The position numbers and the translations under genes are program-made. A stretch of DNA of 64,000 nt from Lysobacterales bacterium (GTDB lineage Bacteria; Pseudomonadota; Gammaproteobacteria; Xanthomonadales; SZUA-36), in NCBI GenBank assembly GCA_021648045.1, contig JAKITM010000003.1, positions 8,417 to 72,416 of the forward strand, read 5' to 3'. The notes under the pieces were generated by a model. It was not told the origin of the DNA. It made no database searches and was given only the letters and a program-made list of their open reading frames with translations. Shown here one piece after another: positions 43,641-52,890 of this stretch; position 1 is the first letter of the stretch, and each line of letters begins with the position of its first letter.

Positions 43641-44552
43641 TTATTGTTTGTATTCTTGGATGCCTTGTAAGGAGTTATAGATCATAGTGACAAATTGATC
43701 GGGTTTGATCCACACTTTACCCAAGGTTTCATCCCATTTAGCGGTTGGTTTTAGGGCGATAATTTCGCTCAGGTTTTTTTCCTCAGCAATTAGCTGTCTA
43801 ACTGATTGCGTTGCTTCTGTTAGAAATTCGCCATAAGCTTTAAGTTCAGCATAGCTACCTAAAGGCCCGTGCCCTGGAATAATTTTGGTTTCGCTATTAG
43901 CAAGTTCCAGCGCTTTGTTTACGCCGTTAATGACGCCCTCAATATTGCCACCGGCATCTAGATCTATGTAGGGATAAAGACCTTGGAACCAAAGGTCGCC
44001 CATGTGGATGACATTGCTTTTAGGAAAATGCACCAGAGCATCACCATCAGTATGGGCGTTGGCAATGTGGTATGCGGTGGCAATTTCACCGTTAAAGTGG
44101 AGGGTGGCCTCATCGCTGAAAGTTATATTCGGCATTGCATCGGTAGGATAGGCAGGGGTTGATGTTTGCATAAAAGTACTGAAATGCTCGGAGTTCATGC
44201 GAGTATAGACATTATTATGAGTAACAATAACAGCGCCTGCCTTACCGATGGTTTCATTGCCACCAACATGATCACCGTGGTAATGGGTGTTGATAACATA
44301 GCGGATGGGCTGGTCGCTGATTTTGCCAATAGCTTCTAGTAACCCCTCTGTTATAGGTGCAAGTTGGTCATCTATAATAAATACACCATCCTTACCGCTG
44401 GAAATAGCAATATTCCCACCCTGGCCTTTAAGCATTGTTAGAGTATCACTCAGACGGGTGCTGGTAAATTCAACCGCGAGGGCAGCCTGACTGGCGATTG
44501 TCAGCAACAGTGCAGTCATAAAAGCGGTAGTTTTAGGCTTCAATGTAAACAT
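43641..44552 (-). CDS. Metallo-beta-lactamase-fold hydrolase, exported
   Basis: 303 aa with a signal peptide ('FMTALLLTIASQAALA'). Zinc motif HxHxDH as 'THYHGDHVGG' (His90, His92, Asp94, His95), plus 'NAHTDGDALVHFP' (third ligand) and 'IPGHGP'. It resembles the periplasmic SoxH/quinoprotein-linked type of MBL-fold enzymes rather than a true resistance beta-lactamase. It starts 2 bp after ccmI ends, so it is probably the last gene of the ccm transcript. Confidence 0.85.
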   Translation of the reverse strand: MFTLKPKTTAFMTALLLTIASQAALAVEFTSTRLSDTLTMLKGQGGNIAISSGKDGVFIIDDQLAPITEGLLEAIGKISDQPIRYVINTHYHGDHVGGNETIGKAGAVIVTHNNVYTRMNSEHFSTFMQTSTPAYPTDAMPNITFSDEATLHFNGEIATAYHIANAHTDGDALVHFPKSNVIHMGDLWFQGLYPYIDLDAGGNIEGVINGVNKALELANSETKIIPGHGPLGSYAELKAYGEFLTEATQSVRQLIAEEKNLSEIIALKPTAKWDETLGKVWIKPDQFVTMIYNSLQGIQEYKQ

Positions 44553-44554
44553 AA

Positions 44555-45577
44555 TTACTCTTCCTTGGCCCGTAAAATCAGGCTTATGGGGGTTTTTGAT
44601 GCGGGATTGATGCTGATGGTATCCGCCTGCAGGTCGGTAGCACTTACATCAGCGGTACCAGTGGTAGAGAGCTTGGCTGAGAGCAGCAGCTCCGGGTAAT
44701 CCAGTAGTTTGTTACCAGCTTGCAGAATGTCGGCATCTGTTAGTTCCAAGGTTGCTGGAAGTTGTGATGCTGGCAGGCGTTTAACGGCCAACGGTATGCC
44801 TGATTGACCGGGAACCTTGAGGAATACAAATACAATAGCTTGTGGACTTAGTGTGGCAGAAAGTGATTCATCCACCGAGATGTCGATACTTAATGCTGCA
44901 GTTTCAGCCTCTGTTACTTCTATACCCAGAGCAGATTTCGATTGGCTGATTTGCTGCTTGATGGTTGCGCTGACATTGCTCGCAGGGTCGATTTTAGGTA
45001 ACAGGTCTTCCCAGAGTTCCAGAGCCCGTTGGTGATTGCCCTCGGCTGCGGCGGCAATGCCGACCATCCACTGGGCTTTTTGTAGTTCAGGGTCTGCAGC
45101 ATACGCTTCTTCCAGATAAGTTTTGGCTTCAGACGGAAAGCCCCGCTGCTGGTTAGGCTCGGTAGCCCGCAGGATGGCACTGCCAAGTTCCATTTTGATA
45201 TACGGGTCACCGGGTGCGAGCGTGAGTGCCTTGCGATAGACACTTACTGCTTCTTCGGCTTGGTTCATGGTCAGCAGGCTACGCCCTAGCAGCATCCAGC
45301 CTTCGATGTTATCCGGGTTCTTCTGTAATTCTACACGCAGCATGGCAATGGCTTCATCCATGCTGCGTGGGCCATCGCTGGCTTGTTGTACGGCTAATGG
45401 CTGCAGCGCGGCTGGGCTACCCACAGTTGGATACACCAGCCAGGTTATGCTAGGCAGCGCAAGGACTAGAATAATCACTATCCAAATAGATTTTCGTGCT
45501 TGCAGTAAAGGCCGCAACAGGAAGGCAAGTGCGGCAACAACCAGCAGTAAGCCATACAGTAAGAAGCTAGTCGTCAT
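44555..45577 (-). CDS. ccmI: Cytochrome c maturation protein CcmI
   Basis: 340 aa: two N-terminal membrane helices (~3-20 and ~33-50), then a periplasmic part with TPR-like repeats ('GWMLLGRSLLTMNQAEEAV', 'YRKALTLAPGDP') and a C-terminal beta-rich domain. CcmI delivers apocytochrome to the haem lyase. Starts 11 bp inside the ccmH gene end. Confidence 0.9.
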   Translation of the reverse strand: MTTSFLLYGLLLVVAALAFLLRPLLQARKSIWIVIILVLALPSITWLVYPTVGSPAALQPLAVQQASDGPRSMDEAIAMLRVELQKNPDNIEGWMLLGRSLLTMNQAEEAVSVYRKALTLAPGDPYIKMELGSAILRATEPNQQRGFPSEAKTYLEEAYAADPELQKAQWMVGIAAAAEGNHQRALELWEDLLPKIDPASNVSATIKQQISQSKSALGIEVTEAETAALSIDISVDESLSATLSPQAIVFVFLKVPGQSGIPLAVKRLPASQLPATLELTDADILQAGNKLLDYPELLLSAKLSTTGTADVSATDLQADTISINPASKTPISLILRAKEE

Positions 45578-46022
45578 GCGGGTTTTCGTCCTTGTTATTC
45601 GGTCTGTTTTTATCTTCTAGAAATTGCTGGTTGCGTTTGCGAATCACCAATCCTATGAACAACGCTGCGATTAAAAAAAACACAGCGGGTCCTAACCAGA
45701 GTAGATAAGTAGATTGTTCCAGTCGGGGGCGATAGAGAACGAATTCACCATAGCGCTGGACCAGAAAATCTTTAACTTGATCATCAGTTTTCCCAGAGCG
45801 GATTAAATTCAGCACTTCACGGCGCAGGTCCTGAGCGAGTTCCGCATCAGAATCTGCCAGGCTTTGGTTTTGGCAAACCGCGCAGCGTAGCTCCGCAACC
45901 AAACTGTTAAAGCGTGACTCTTGAACCTCGTTATCAAACTTAAGTGGCGGCGCAGCAACACTAAAGGCACTGAAAAGAGTAATGCTGATGCCTAAAATTA
46001 AATAAATAAAAGTGTTTTTCAT
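45567..46022 (-). CDS. ccmH: Cytochrome c maturation protein CcmH
   Basis: About 151 aa. Signal peptide, then the redox motif 'LRCAVCQNQSLADS' of CcmH and a C-terminal membrane helix ('LLWLGPAVFFLIAALFIGLVI'). It handles the CXXCH cysteines of apocytochrome. ATG 46022 is preferred since the signal peptide starts there; GTG 46046 is open too. Confidence 0.93.
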   Translation of the reverse strand: MKNTFIYLILGISITLFSAFSVAAPPLKFDNEVQESRFNSLVAELRCAVCQNQSLADSDAELAQDLRREVLNLIRSGKTDDQVKDFLVQRYGEFVLYRPRLEQSTYLLWLGPAVFFLIAALFIGLVIRKRNQQFLEDKNRPNNKDENPHDD

Positions 46023-46026
46023 TGGC

Positions 46027-46569
46027 TTATTGCCCACTGACTTCACCCTCTATAGTAGCCAGCAAAGGTCGGATTTCGCGCTCGAAAATTTGCTGATTAA
46101 GAACACCAACATGCTTGTAACGCACATTTCCGCGGCTATCAATAATGAAACTTTCCGGTGCCCCATAGACTCCAAAATCAATCGCTGTGCGCCCAGAATA
46201 ATCACTCATATTAATACTGTACGGGTCGCCGAACTGTTTTAGCCAGGCAATAGCTTCATCCGGTTCATCTTTCCAGTTGAGACCATAAACAGGCAGTATC
46301 CCAGAACGGGATAGTTGATTCATAAACGGGTGTTCAACCCGGCAAGCTACACACCAGCTACCCCAGACATTTAATAAATAAGTTGTACCGAGTAGGTCTG
46401 CCTTGCTCACAAATACTTCAGGTTGACCCACTAGCGGAAGATTAAAATCCGGTGCAGATTTGTCAATCAAGGGTGATGGAATCAAGTTTTTGGTACCCGC
46501 ATTTTTCAGACCAAAACCGAGTAACAGTGCCAATACCGCAAAAGCGATTAAGGGTAACCAGCGCTTCAT
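46027..46569 (-). CDS. ccmG: Thiol:disulfide interchange protein CcmG/DsbE
   Basis: 180-aa thioredoxin-fold protein with an N-terminal membrane anchor (~4-22) and active site 'WGSWCVACRVEHP' (WCxxC). It also has the CcmG-type 'GVYGAPESFIID' loop with cis-proline region. Periplasmic reductant for apocytochrome cysteines. Overlaps ccmF by 4 bp. Confidence 0.94.
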   Translation of the reverse strand: MKRWLPLIAFAVLALLLGFGLKNAGTKNLIPSPLIDKSAPDFNLPLVGQPEVFVSKADLLGTTYLLNVWGSWCVACRVEHPFMNQLSRSGILPVYGLNWKDEPDEAIAWLKQFGDPYSINMSDYSGRTAIDFGVYGAPESFIIDSRGNVRYKHVGVLNQQIFEREIRPLLATIEGEVSGQ

Positions 46570-48563
46570 GATATAGATCCATCGGTCAGAGGGCTTGAGC
46601 TGCTCGGCTGTGCTGGTTCCGGTTCTTTCCGTCGAGCCGTTTTGCCACGATAGCGCCGATCGCTAAGTGCAATCAAACCGGCGAAGGTCATCATTAGGGC
46701 ACCCAACCAAATCCAGCGAATAAACGGTTTCTCGTAGATGCGAACTGCCCATATCTGTCCAACCTCATCGAGTGGGTCACCCAGCGATACATATAGATCG
46801 CGGGTAAAGCCCGGATCCAGTGCTGCTTCAGTCATTACCTGATTATTGCGATACTGGCGTTTTTCTGGATGCATGGTGGCAACTGGCTTACCATTTTTTG
46901 TGACCAAAAATGTTCCGCGTTCAGCGCTGAAATTCGGCCCATCAACATGCTCGGTACCTTTGAATGTGAATTGGTATTCGGCGATGGTGTAACTATCACT
47001 AGGACCCATTGCCAGGTGCTTTTCGGTGCTGGTGGTTTCAACCATGGCAACCCCGATGACAAATACTCCAACACCAATATGCGCCAATAACATGGCAAAC
47101 TCACTACGCGGCAGACTGAAACGCTTGTGTTTGCCGAATCGCTCAATACCGTAACGAAGCGAACCGCTAATAACCCAGCTACCGACAAATACACCGCTTA
47201 GTGTGCGCAGACCGCTATCGTCATTTACCCAGGCCACAATGGCAGTAACTGCAATGCTAATTAGTAGAGGCACTAGAAGCTTACCCAACACTCGGCCGGC
47301 TTTATCTTGCTTCCAACGGGAGTAAGCCGCGAGTGGGATAAGCATCACCAGTGGTGCCATAATTACAATAAACAGGCTGCCGAAATACGGTGGACCGACT
47401 GAGATTTTGCCCATGCCGAATGCATCGGCAATAATCGGATACAGGGTTCCCAGCAGTACCATTGATAAAGCGACAGTTAACAATAAATTATTAATCAGAA
47501 TCAGTGATTCACGCGAAAACCAAGTGAAGCCACTGCCGCTAATCATTTTGGGAACACGCAAAGCATAAAGTGCCAGCGAGCCACCCACAATGACCCCTAG
47601 ATAAGCCAAAATATATACCCCTCGGGTTGGGTCGGAGGCAAATGCGTGCACGGAAGTGACTACCCCGGAACGAACTAGAAAAGCGCCTAACAGCGATAAC
47701 GAAAATGCGGAAATAGATAACAGCAGAGTCCAGCCAATAAAGGAACCGCGTTTTTCTGTGACGGCCTGTGCATGTAATAAAGCTGTACCGACTATCCAGG
47801 GCATAAAGGAGGCGTTTTCTACTGGGTCCCAAAACCACCAGCCACCCCAGCCGAGTTCGTAATAAGCCCACCAACTGCCTAAGGCAATCCCGAAAGTTAG
47901 AAAAGACCAAGCCAGTAAAGTCCACGGTCGAGCCCAACGAACCCACTCGCGGTTTATTTGCCCACCGAGCAAAGCAGCAATTGCAAAGGCAAAGGCTACA
48001 GCAAAGCCTACATAGCCCATATACAACATCGGTGGATGGATAATTAAACCGGGATCCTGCAGCAAGGGATTTAAATCTACACCATCAAAGGGAGCTGGCA
48101 GAATACGGTCGAATGGGTTGGAGGTAAAAATAACAAACAGCAGGAAGCCAAAGCTGACCAGACCTAAAATAGCAATCACTCTGGCACTAAATACCTTGGG
48201 TAAAACGCTTGATTCGCGGTTGGCTACCGCCGTTACCGCAACCGTCCACAGGTTGATGATAAATACCCAGAGTAATAATGAGCCCTCGTGCGCGCCCCAT
48301 ACTGCCGAAATCCGATAGATGATCGGCAAGTCGGAATTGGAGTTTTGTGCAACATAAGCTACTGAAAAATCTTGCACCAGGAAGCTATAAGTTAGAATGC
48401 CCAGTGCGATGCTGACAAAAATAAATTGACCGTAGGCATTGGAACTGCCCATGGCCATCAAACTCTGGTTGTTGCGCCAGGCACCATAAATTGGAAAAAC
48501 AAATTGCGCCAACGCCAGTACAGCGGCGATGATTAGTGTCAGTTGTCCGAGCTCGACGATCAA
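46566..48563 (-). CDS. ccmF: Haem lyase subunit CcmF
   Basis: 665-aa polytopic membrane protein with the tryptophan-rich haem-handling motif 'WGGWWFWDPVENAS' and 'AVWGAHEGSLLLW'. Length and helix number fit CcmF, the core of the haem lyase that attaches haem to apocytochrome c. ATG overlaps ccmE by 4 bp. Confidence 0.96.
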   Translation of the reverse strand: MIVELGQLTLIIAAVLALAQFVFPIYGAWRNNQSLMAMGSSNAYGQFIFVSIALGILTYSFLVQDFSVAYVAQNSNSDLPIIYRISAVWGAHEGSLLLWVFIINLWTVAVTAVANRESSVLPKVFSARVIAILGLVSFGFLLFVIFTSNPFDRILPAPFDGVDLNPLLQDPGLIIHPPMLYMGYVGFAVAFAFAIAALLGGQINREWVRWARPWTLLAWSFLTFGIALGSWWAYYELGWGGWWFWDPVENASFMPWIVGTALLHAQAVTEKRGSFIGWTLLLSISAFSLSLLGAFLVRSGVVTSVHAFASDPTRGVYILAYLGVIVGGSLALYALRVPKMISGSGFTWFSRESLILINNLLLTVALSMVLLGTLYPIIADAFGMGKISVGPPYFGSLFIVIMAPLVMLIPLAAYSRWKQDKAGRVLGKLLVPLLISIAVTAIVAWVNDDSGLRTLSGVFVGSWVISGSLRYGIERFGKHKRFSLPRSEFAMLLAHIGVGVFVIGVAMVETTSTEKHLAMGPSDSYTIAEYQFTFKGTEHVDGPNFSAERGTFLVTKNGKPVATMHPEKRQYRNNQVMTEAALDPGFTRDLYVSLGDPLDEVGQIWAVRIYEKPFIRWIWLGALMMTFAGLIALSDRRYRGKTARRKEPEPAQPSSSSPLTDGSIS

Positions 48564-49039
48564 GGTTTGTACTCCGAGGGAACAGAGTCTGTTGAGGCTT
48601 TATTGCCCCGCGGGTGGCCGGCTTTTTCCAAGGCATCAGCAACTTCTGGCGCCATGTATTCCTCATCATGCTTAGCGAGGACTTCATCGGCCTGAAATAC
48701 ACCATTATTATCTAACGAGCCGATAGCAATAATGCCTTGCCCTTCACGAAAGAGGTCAGGAAGGATGTCATCGTAATTTATCTCGACTTCTTTTAGCCCG
48801 TCGGTTACTAGGAAACGAATTTTAAGGCTGTCTGTGGCGCGATTGACACTGCCATCTTTAACCAGACCACCAAGGCGGAATTGTTTACCGGCAGGCATTT
48901 TTTGTTCTGCCACTTCACTGGGAGAAAGAAAATACAGCAGGTTTTCCTGTAAAGCGGTCATCGCGATGGCGGCAGCAACACCCACGCCAAGCAGTATCAG
49001 CAAAACCATAGTAAGGCGTTTTTTACGAGTAGGGGTCAT
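48560..49039 (-). CDS. ccmE: Haem chaperone CcmE
   Basis: 159 aa: N-terminal signal-anchor (~10-28), OB-fold domain with 'VAEQKMPAGKQFRLGGLV', and the haem-binding 'AKHDEEYMAPEV' with the covalent His. C-terminal tail variable. It carries haem from CcmC to CcmF in the periplasm. Confidence 0.95.
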   Translation of the reverse strand: MTPTRKKRLTMVLLILLGVGVAAAIAMTALQENLLYFLSPSEVAEQKMPAGKQFRLGGLVKDGSVNRATDSLKIRFLVTDGLKEVEINYDDILPDLFREGQGIIAIGSLDNNGVFQADEVLAKHDEEYMAPEVADALEKAGHPRGNKASTDSVPSEYKP

Positions 49040-49209
49040 GACTTTGTTCCTGGAGGGCTGTTGTTATCTCGGGTTGTTTCGATGGCAAGCCTATTGCGGA
49101 GTTGCCGACGAAGGCGCCGCCCCTGAAGTATGGGCAGCAGAACGATGACCAGCATAATTAAGCTGGCTGTTCCGTAGGCAACCAATATATAAGGTGTATG
49201 TGGATTCAC
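49036..49209 (-). CDS. ccmD: Haem exporter protein CcmD
   Basis: 57 aa, found by reading the gap between ccmC and ccmE. GTG start overlaps the ccmC stop, and the stop overlaps the ccmE start (ATGA), so it is tightly coupled on both sides. It begins 'MNPHTPYILVAYGTASLI', with one membrane helix (~8-29) and a basic cytoplasmic stretch ('RRLRRQLRNR'), the classic CcmD layout. Needed for release of holo-CcmE from CcmABC. Confidence 0.9.
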   Translation of the reverse strand: MNPHTPYILVAYGTASLIMLVIVLLPILQGRRLRRQLRNRLAIETTRDNNSPPGTKS

Positions 49210-49958
49210 AATCGTTGCTCCCGAATGCTTTTAGCAACCCAGCCGCGGCGGCGGTCTTGCTCCAGTAGGCGGTTTCTAGCACGGGTCAATAATGCCGCGC
49301 CGTAATAAAATTTGGTTGATGCTGCCATAAGTAAAAGTGGAAATAACATACTGTTAGGCATTTTACTGCCACCGGTGAATTTGATGGTGGTTCCCTGGTG
49401 CAGGGTATTCCACCATTCTACGGAATAATGAATAATCGGCAGGTTAACCACCCCAACTAATGCCAGCAATGCAGCAGCGCGAGCGGCTTTGCGGGGTTCA
49501 TCAATGGCTGAATGCAGACCCATAACGCCAAGGTAAAGAAAAAACAATACCAATTGAGAGGTCAATCGAGCATCCCAGACCCAGTAAGCACCCCAGGTTG
49601 GTTTGCCCCAAACAGCGCCGCTAATCAACGCTATCAAGGCGAATGCCGCACCAATTGGGGCGCTGCTAATCGCCAGAATTTCGGCAATGCGGATTCTCCA
49701 GATAAGCCCGATGGCTCCAAAGATGGCCATCATGAGATATATCATCATCGACATCCAGGCCGCTGGCACATGGATATAAATGATCCGGTAGCTTTCCCCT
49801 TGTTGATAATCGGTAGGCGCCACAAAAAACGCCTGATACATGCCCCAAGTTGTAAGCACTGCAAAAATCACCCAAAGCCAGGGAATCATACGACCACTCA
49901 ACCAGTAAAAGTAGGCAGGTGAGCCGGTTTTGTGCAGGAACTTCATAACAGGGTTCAT
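49206..49958 (-). CDS. ccmC: Haem transporter membrane protein CcmC
   Basis: About 250 aa, six membrane helices, with the haem motif 'WGAYWVWDARLTSQL' (WWD domain) and conserved periplasmic histidines ('YIHVPAAW', 'IIHYSVEWWNTLHQG'). Attaches haem to CcmE. The frame is open to 50,048 but the natural start is ATG 49958; the extra residues lie in ccmB. Confidence 0.94.
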   Translation of the reverse strand: MNPVMKFLHKTGSPAYFYWLSGRMIPWLWVIFAVLTTWGMYQAFFVAPTDYQQGESYRIIYIHVPAAWMSMMIYLMMAIFGAIGLIWRIRIAEILAISSAPIGAAFALIALISGAVWGKPTWGAYWVWDARLTSQLVLFFLYLGVMGLHSAIDEPRKAARAAALLALVGVVNLPIIHYSVEWWNTLHQGTTIKFTGGSKMPNSMLFPLLLMAASTKFYYGAALLTRARNRLLEQDRRRGWVAKSIREQRL

Positions 49959-49966
49959 AATATTTA

Positions 49967-50632
49967 TTAACTCAAACTTATCCTTAAAGATGCGGCACAG
50001 GCAAAGGGCGCAAGTGTCAACATCAGTACCGCATAGGCTGCCATCCATAATAGGTAGGCTGTGCTCTCCAAGTTGTGCGTGGCTGCAGATACCGCGCCAG
50101 TAGCAAGAATCAACACTGGAATAAGCAACGGAAATATCAACAAAGCGAGCAACTGACCACCCTGGCGTAAACCGACTGTGAGGGCTGCGCCGATTGCGCC
50201 AATAAGGCTAAAAATCGGGGTGCCGAGCAATAGTGATTTTACCAGAACTGGCAAGGCTTCGTGGGGTAAATTTAACCAAATTGCCAGCAACGGTGAAAGC
50301 AAAACAATGGGTAGGCCAGTGCTCAACCAGTGAGCAATGATTTTAGCCAATGCCAGCGAGCTGAGGGAGTGTCCACTAGTGAGAAATTGTTCGAGCGAGC
50401 CATCTTCAAAGTCTGCGTGGAAGAGCTTGTCCAGCGATAGTGTGCTTGCCAATAGGGCGGCTATCCAGATGACGCCGACGGCTACTTTTGCCAGCAGAGC
50501 AGGCCCAGGTCCTAAGCCAAGCGGAAATAAACTGACCACTACCAGTAAGAAAAATATCGGTTGCAGGGCTTCCGCGCGCGAACGAACAGCGAGTAATAAG
50601 TCGCGCTTTAGTAAGCTGATAAATGCACTCAC
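49967..50632 (-). CDS. ccmB: Haem exporter permease CcmB
   Basis: 221 aa, about six membrane helices, beginning 'SLLKRDLLLAVRSRAEALQP', a strongly conserved CcmB start, with 'DFEDGSLEQFL' in the first loop. Partner of CcmA in the ABC unit that frees holo-CcmE. Overlaps ccmA by 4 bp. Confidence 0.93.
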   Translation of the reverse strand: MSAFISLLKRDLLLAVRSRAEALQPIFFLLVVVSLFPLGLGPGPALLAKVAVGVIWIAALLASTLSLDKLFHADFEDGSLEQFLTSGHSLSSLALAKIIAHWLSTGLPIVLLSPLLAIWLNLPHEALPVLVKSLLLGTPIFSLIGAIGAALTVGLRQGGQLLALLIFPLLIPVLILATGAVSAATHNLESTAYLLWMAAYAVLMLTLAPFACAASLRISLS

Positions 50633-51243
50633 GCCAGCGACTCCGCGTAGTAATTATCCTGATAACTCTCAACAATCAACTCGCGGACCTTAAGCTGTGC
50701 CGGTGCCAGAGCACCGTGAGTGGCGAGTACGGTAATTCCATTGCGCTGTTGATGTTGTGTCAGTAAGCGGTCGACAATTTGCATGCCGGACTTATCTAGG
50801 TTTGAATAGGGCTCATCAAGTAGCCAAATGGCGTCTGGTTGAAATAACAAAGTCCCAAGCGCACAGCGTTTTTTCTGACCGGCGGATAACGAGCCTGCAT
50901 CCTGGTCTGCTACTCTCAACAAATCCAGTTGCTTGATAGCGTCATTAATTAACGCATCGGTAGGCTGCAGATTATGAAAGCGCGCTGAAAACTCGAGGTT
51001 TTCACGCACACTAAGTGCGTCTTTGATGCCCAGTTTATGCCCAAGCCAAGCGAGGGGTTGTTCAGGTAAAAATATCTTGCCTTCAGTGGGCTCCAGAATT
51101 CCCGCAAGCAAACGCAGCAGAGTTGTTTTCCCAGAGCCATTGGCGCCGCGGACCAATAGGGTTTCGCCAGCCCCAAGCTGAAAGCTTACGCTTTCAAATA
51201 CGGGAATAAACCAGCGTTCAAAGACCAAGTTTTCAACTCGCAT
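50629..51243 (-). CDS. ccmA: Haem exporter ATPase CcmA
   Basis: About 204 aa, first gene of the ccm operon. Walker A 'GANGSGKTT', signature 'LSAGQKKRCAL', Walker B 'IWLLDEPYSNLD'. I take ATG 51243 ('MRVENLVFERW') as start because the family begins there; the frame runs upstream to 51,393, and GTG 51291 would add 16 residues. Divergent from gor. Confidence 0.93.
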   Translation of the reverse strand: MRVENLVFERWFIPVFESVSFQLGAGETLLVRGANGSGKTTLLRLLAGILEPTEGKIFLPEQPLAWLGHKLGIKDALSVRENLEFSARFHNLQPTDALINDAIKQLDLLRVADQDAGSLSAGQKKRCALGTLLFQPDAIWLLDEPYSNLDKSGMQIVDRLLTQHQQRNGITVLATHGALAPAQLKVRELIVESYQDNYYAESLA

Positions 51244-51469
51244 ACAGGCGGGTTTATTGGGGTCTGAAGTTGGCGGGTTGGTGATTTTCACAAATAGGCT
51301 TTCGATAAGCGGTTTAGAATACTCTATTGTCCTTTGCCAGCGCTGAGATGTCCACAATTGCGGTGTATCGAAAACTCCCACATTGTATGACATAGATCGC
51401 TATACTTTACCAATTCACAGTTTATTGTTTCGTAGCGATAATCGTTCTTTCAATAGGGAAATAGCTAGA

Positions 51470-52822
51470 ATGGCCAAGTTTGATTACGATCTGTTTGTTA
51501 TTGGTGCCGGTTCCGGTGGTGTTCGTGCCAGTCGTATTGCCGCCGGTTATGGTGCGCGCGTTGGTATCTGCGAAGAAAGTCGAGTTGGTGGTACCTGTGT
51601 AATTCGCGGCTGTGTGCCGAAAAAACTGATGACTTATGCAGCGCATTTCTCTGAAGATTTCAAAGATGCGCAGGCCTATGGCTGGAATGTCGTTCCCGGT
51701 AGCTTTGACTGGTCACGCTTTATCGCTGCAAAAGATAAGGAAATCGACCGACTGAATGACATATATATAAGCCTGTTAAGTAATGCCGGCGTTGATTTGC
51801 TCGAAGGTCGTGGAGTTTTCCTCGACCGCAATACGCTGCGTATCGGCGAACGAACGATTACTGCAGAAACTATTTTGATCGCCGTGGGCGGGCGTCCCTT
51901 TGTACCGGAGTTTCCCGGCCGGGAATTGGTAATTACCTCAGATGAGGCTTTCCACCTCAGTTCCCTGCCTGAGCGGATAGTGGTTGTTGGCGGTGGTTTT
52001 ATTGCCACTGAGTTTGCCGGTATTTTCAATGGATTAGGCAGTGAAGTAACCCAGGTTTATCGTGGTGATGCACTATTGCGCGGTTTTGATGATGATGTGC
52101 GCGCTATGGTCACCAGCGGATTGCGTACACATGGTATTGATGTGCGCTTGGAATGTGGTGTAGAAAAAGTCACAGCATCAGACTCGGGCGCATATTCGGT
52201 TCACCTCAATAGTGGAAAGATACTTGCTGCAGATCAGGTCATGTATGCGACTGGGCGGTTTCCGTATACGCCTGAATTGAATTTGGAGGCGGCTGGGGTG
52301 AGCATGCAAAACAATGGCGCGATCCCTGTGGATGAGTTTTCCGCAACTAATGTGGCCAATATTTACGCAGTAGGCGATGTAACTGATCGTATAAACTTGA
52401 CCCCGGTGGCACTGCATGAAGGACATGCTTTCGCTGATACGGTTTATGGTGAGCGCCCGCGCAGCTGTGATCATCGGTTTGTGCCATCGGCGGTGTTTTC
52501 TAATCCGGCAGTGGCAACGGTAGGTTATACTGAATCCGATGCTCGTGAAATGTTTACGGAAATAAAGGTGTTCCGATCTAAATTTAGGCACTTAAAGCAC
52601 AGTCTGACCGGAAGTAAGCAACAGATGATGATGAAATTGATAGTTTGTGCAGACAGTGACAAGGTGGTTGGCCTACATGTAGTAGGACAGGACGCAGCGG
52701 AAATTGTGCAAGGCTTCGCAGTTGCTGTAAAATCTGGGCTTAGCAAAGCGGATTTCGACGCAACCATTGGGATACATCCAACGGCGGCAGAAGAGCTGGT
52801 TACCCTAAGGGAACCAGTTTAA
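51470..52822 (+). CDS. gor: Glutathione-disulfide reductase
   Basis: 450-aa class I pyridine nucleotide-disulfide oxidoreductase: FAD motif 'GAGSGGVRAS' (12-21), redox cysteines 43 and 48 in 'GGTCVIRGCVPKK', NAD(P)-binding 'VVGGGFIATEFAG' and the C-terminal His-Glu pair in 'HPTAAEEL'. The CVIRGC form is known from Gor of cyanobacteria and proteobacteria. ATG 51470 has AGGGAA 9 nt upstream. Confidence 0.92.
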   Translation: MAKFDYDLFVIGAGSGGVRASRIAAGYGARVGICEESRVGGTCVIRGCVPKKLMTYAAHFSEDFKDAQAYGWNVVPGSFDWSRFIAAKDKEIDRLNDIYISLLSNAGVDLLEGRGVFLDRNTLRIGERTITAETILIAVGGRPFVPEFPGRELVITSDEAFHLSSLPERIVVVGGGFIATEFAGIFNGLGSEVTQVYRGDALLRGFDDDVRAMVTSGLRTHGIDVRLECGVEKVTASDSGAYSVHLNSGKILAADQVMYATGRFPYTPELNLEAAGVSMQNNGAIPVDEFSATNVANIYAVGDVTDRINLTPVALHEGHAFADTVYGERPRSCDHRFVPSAVFSNPAVATVGYTESDAREMFTEIKVFRSKFRHLKHSLTGSKQQMMMKLIVCADSDKVVGLHVVGQDAAEIVQGFAVAVKSGLSKADFDATIGIHPTAAEELVTLREPV

Positions 52823-52890
52823 AGTTAATTAGTAATATTATTTAAGGGCACTTTACATATTCATAAAGAGAAGGGAACACAGGTATTTAT

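Noticed and set aside
52178..52591. Minus-strand ORF of 137 codons inside gor
   Set aside because: Antisense to well-conserved gor sequence, no recognisable motif, no ribosome site.
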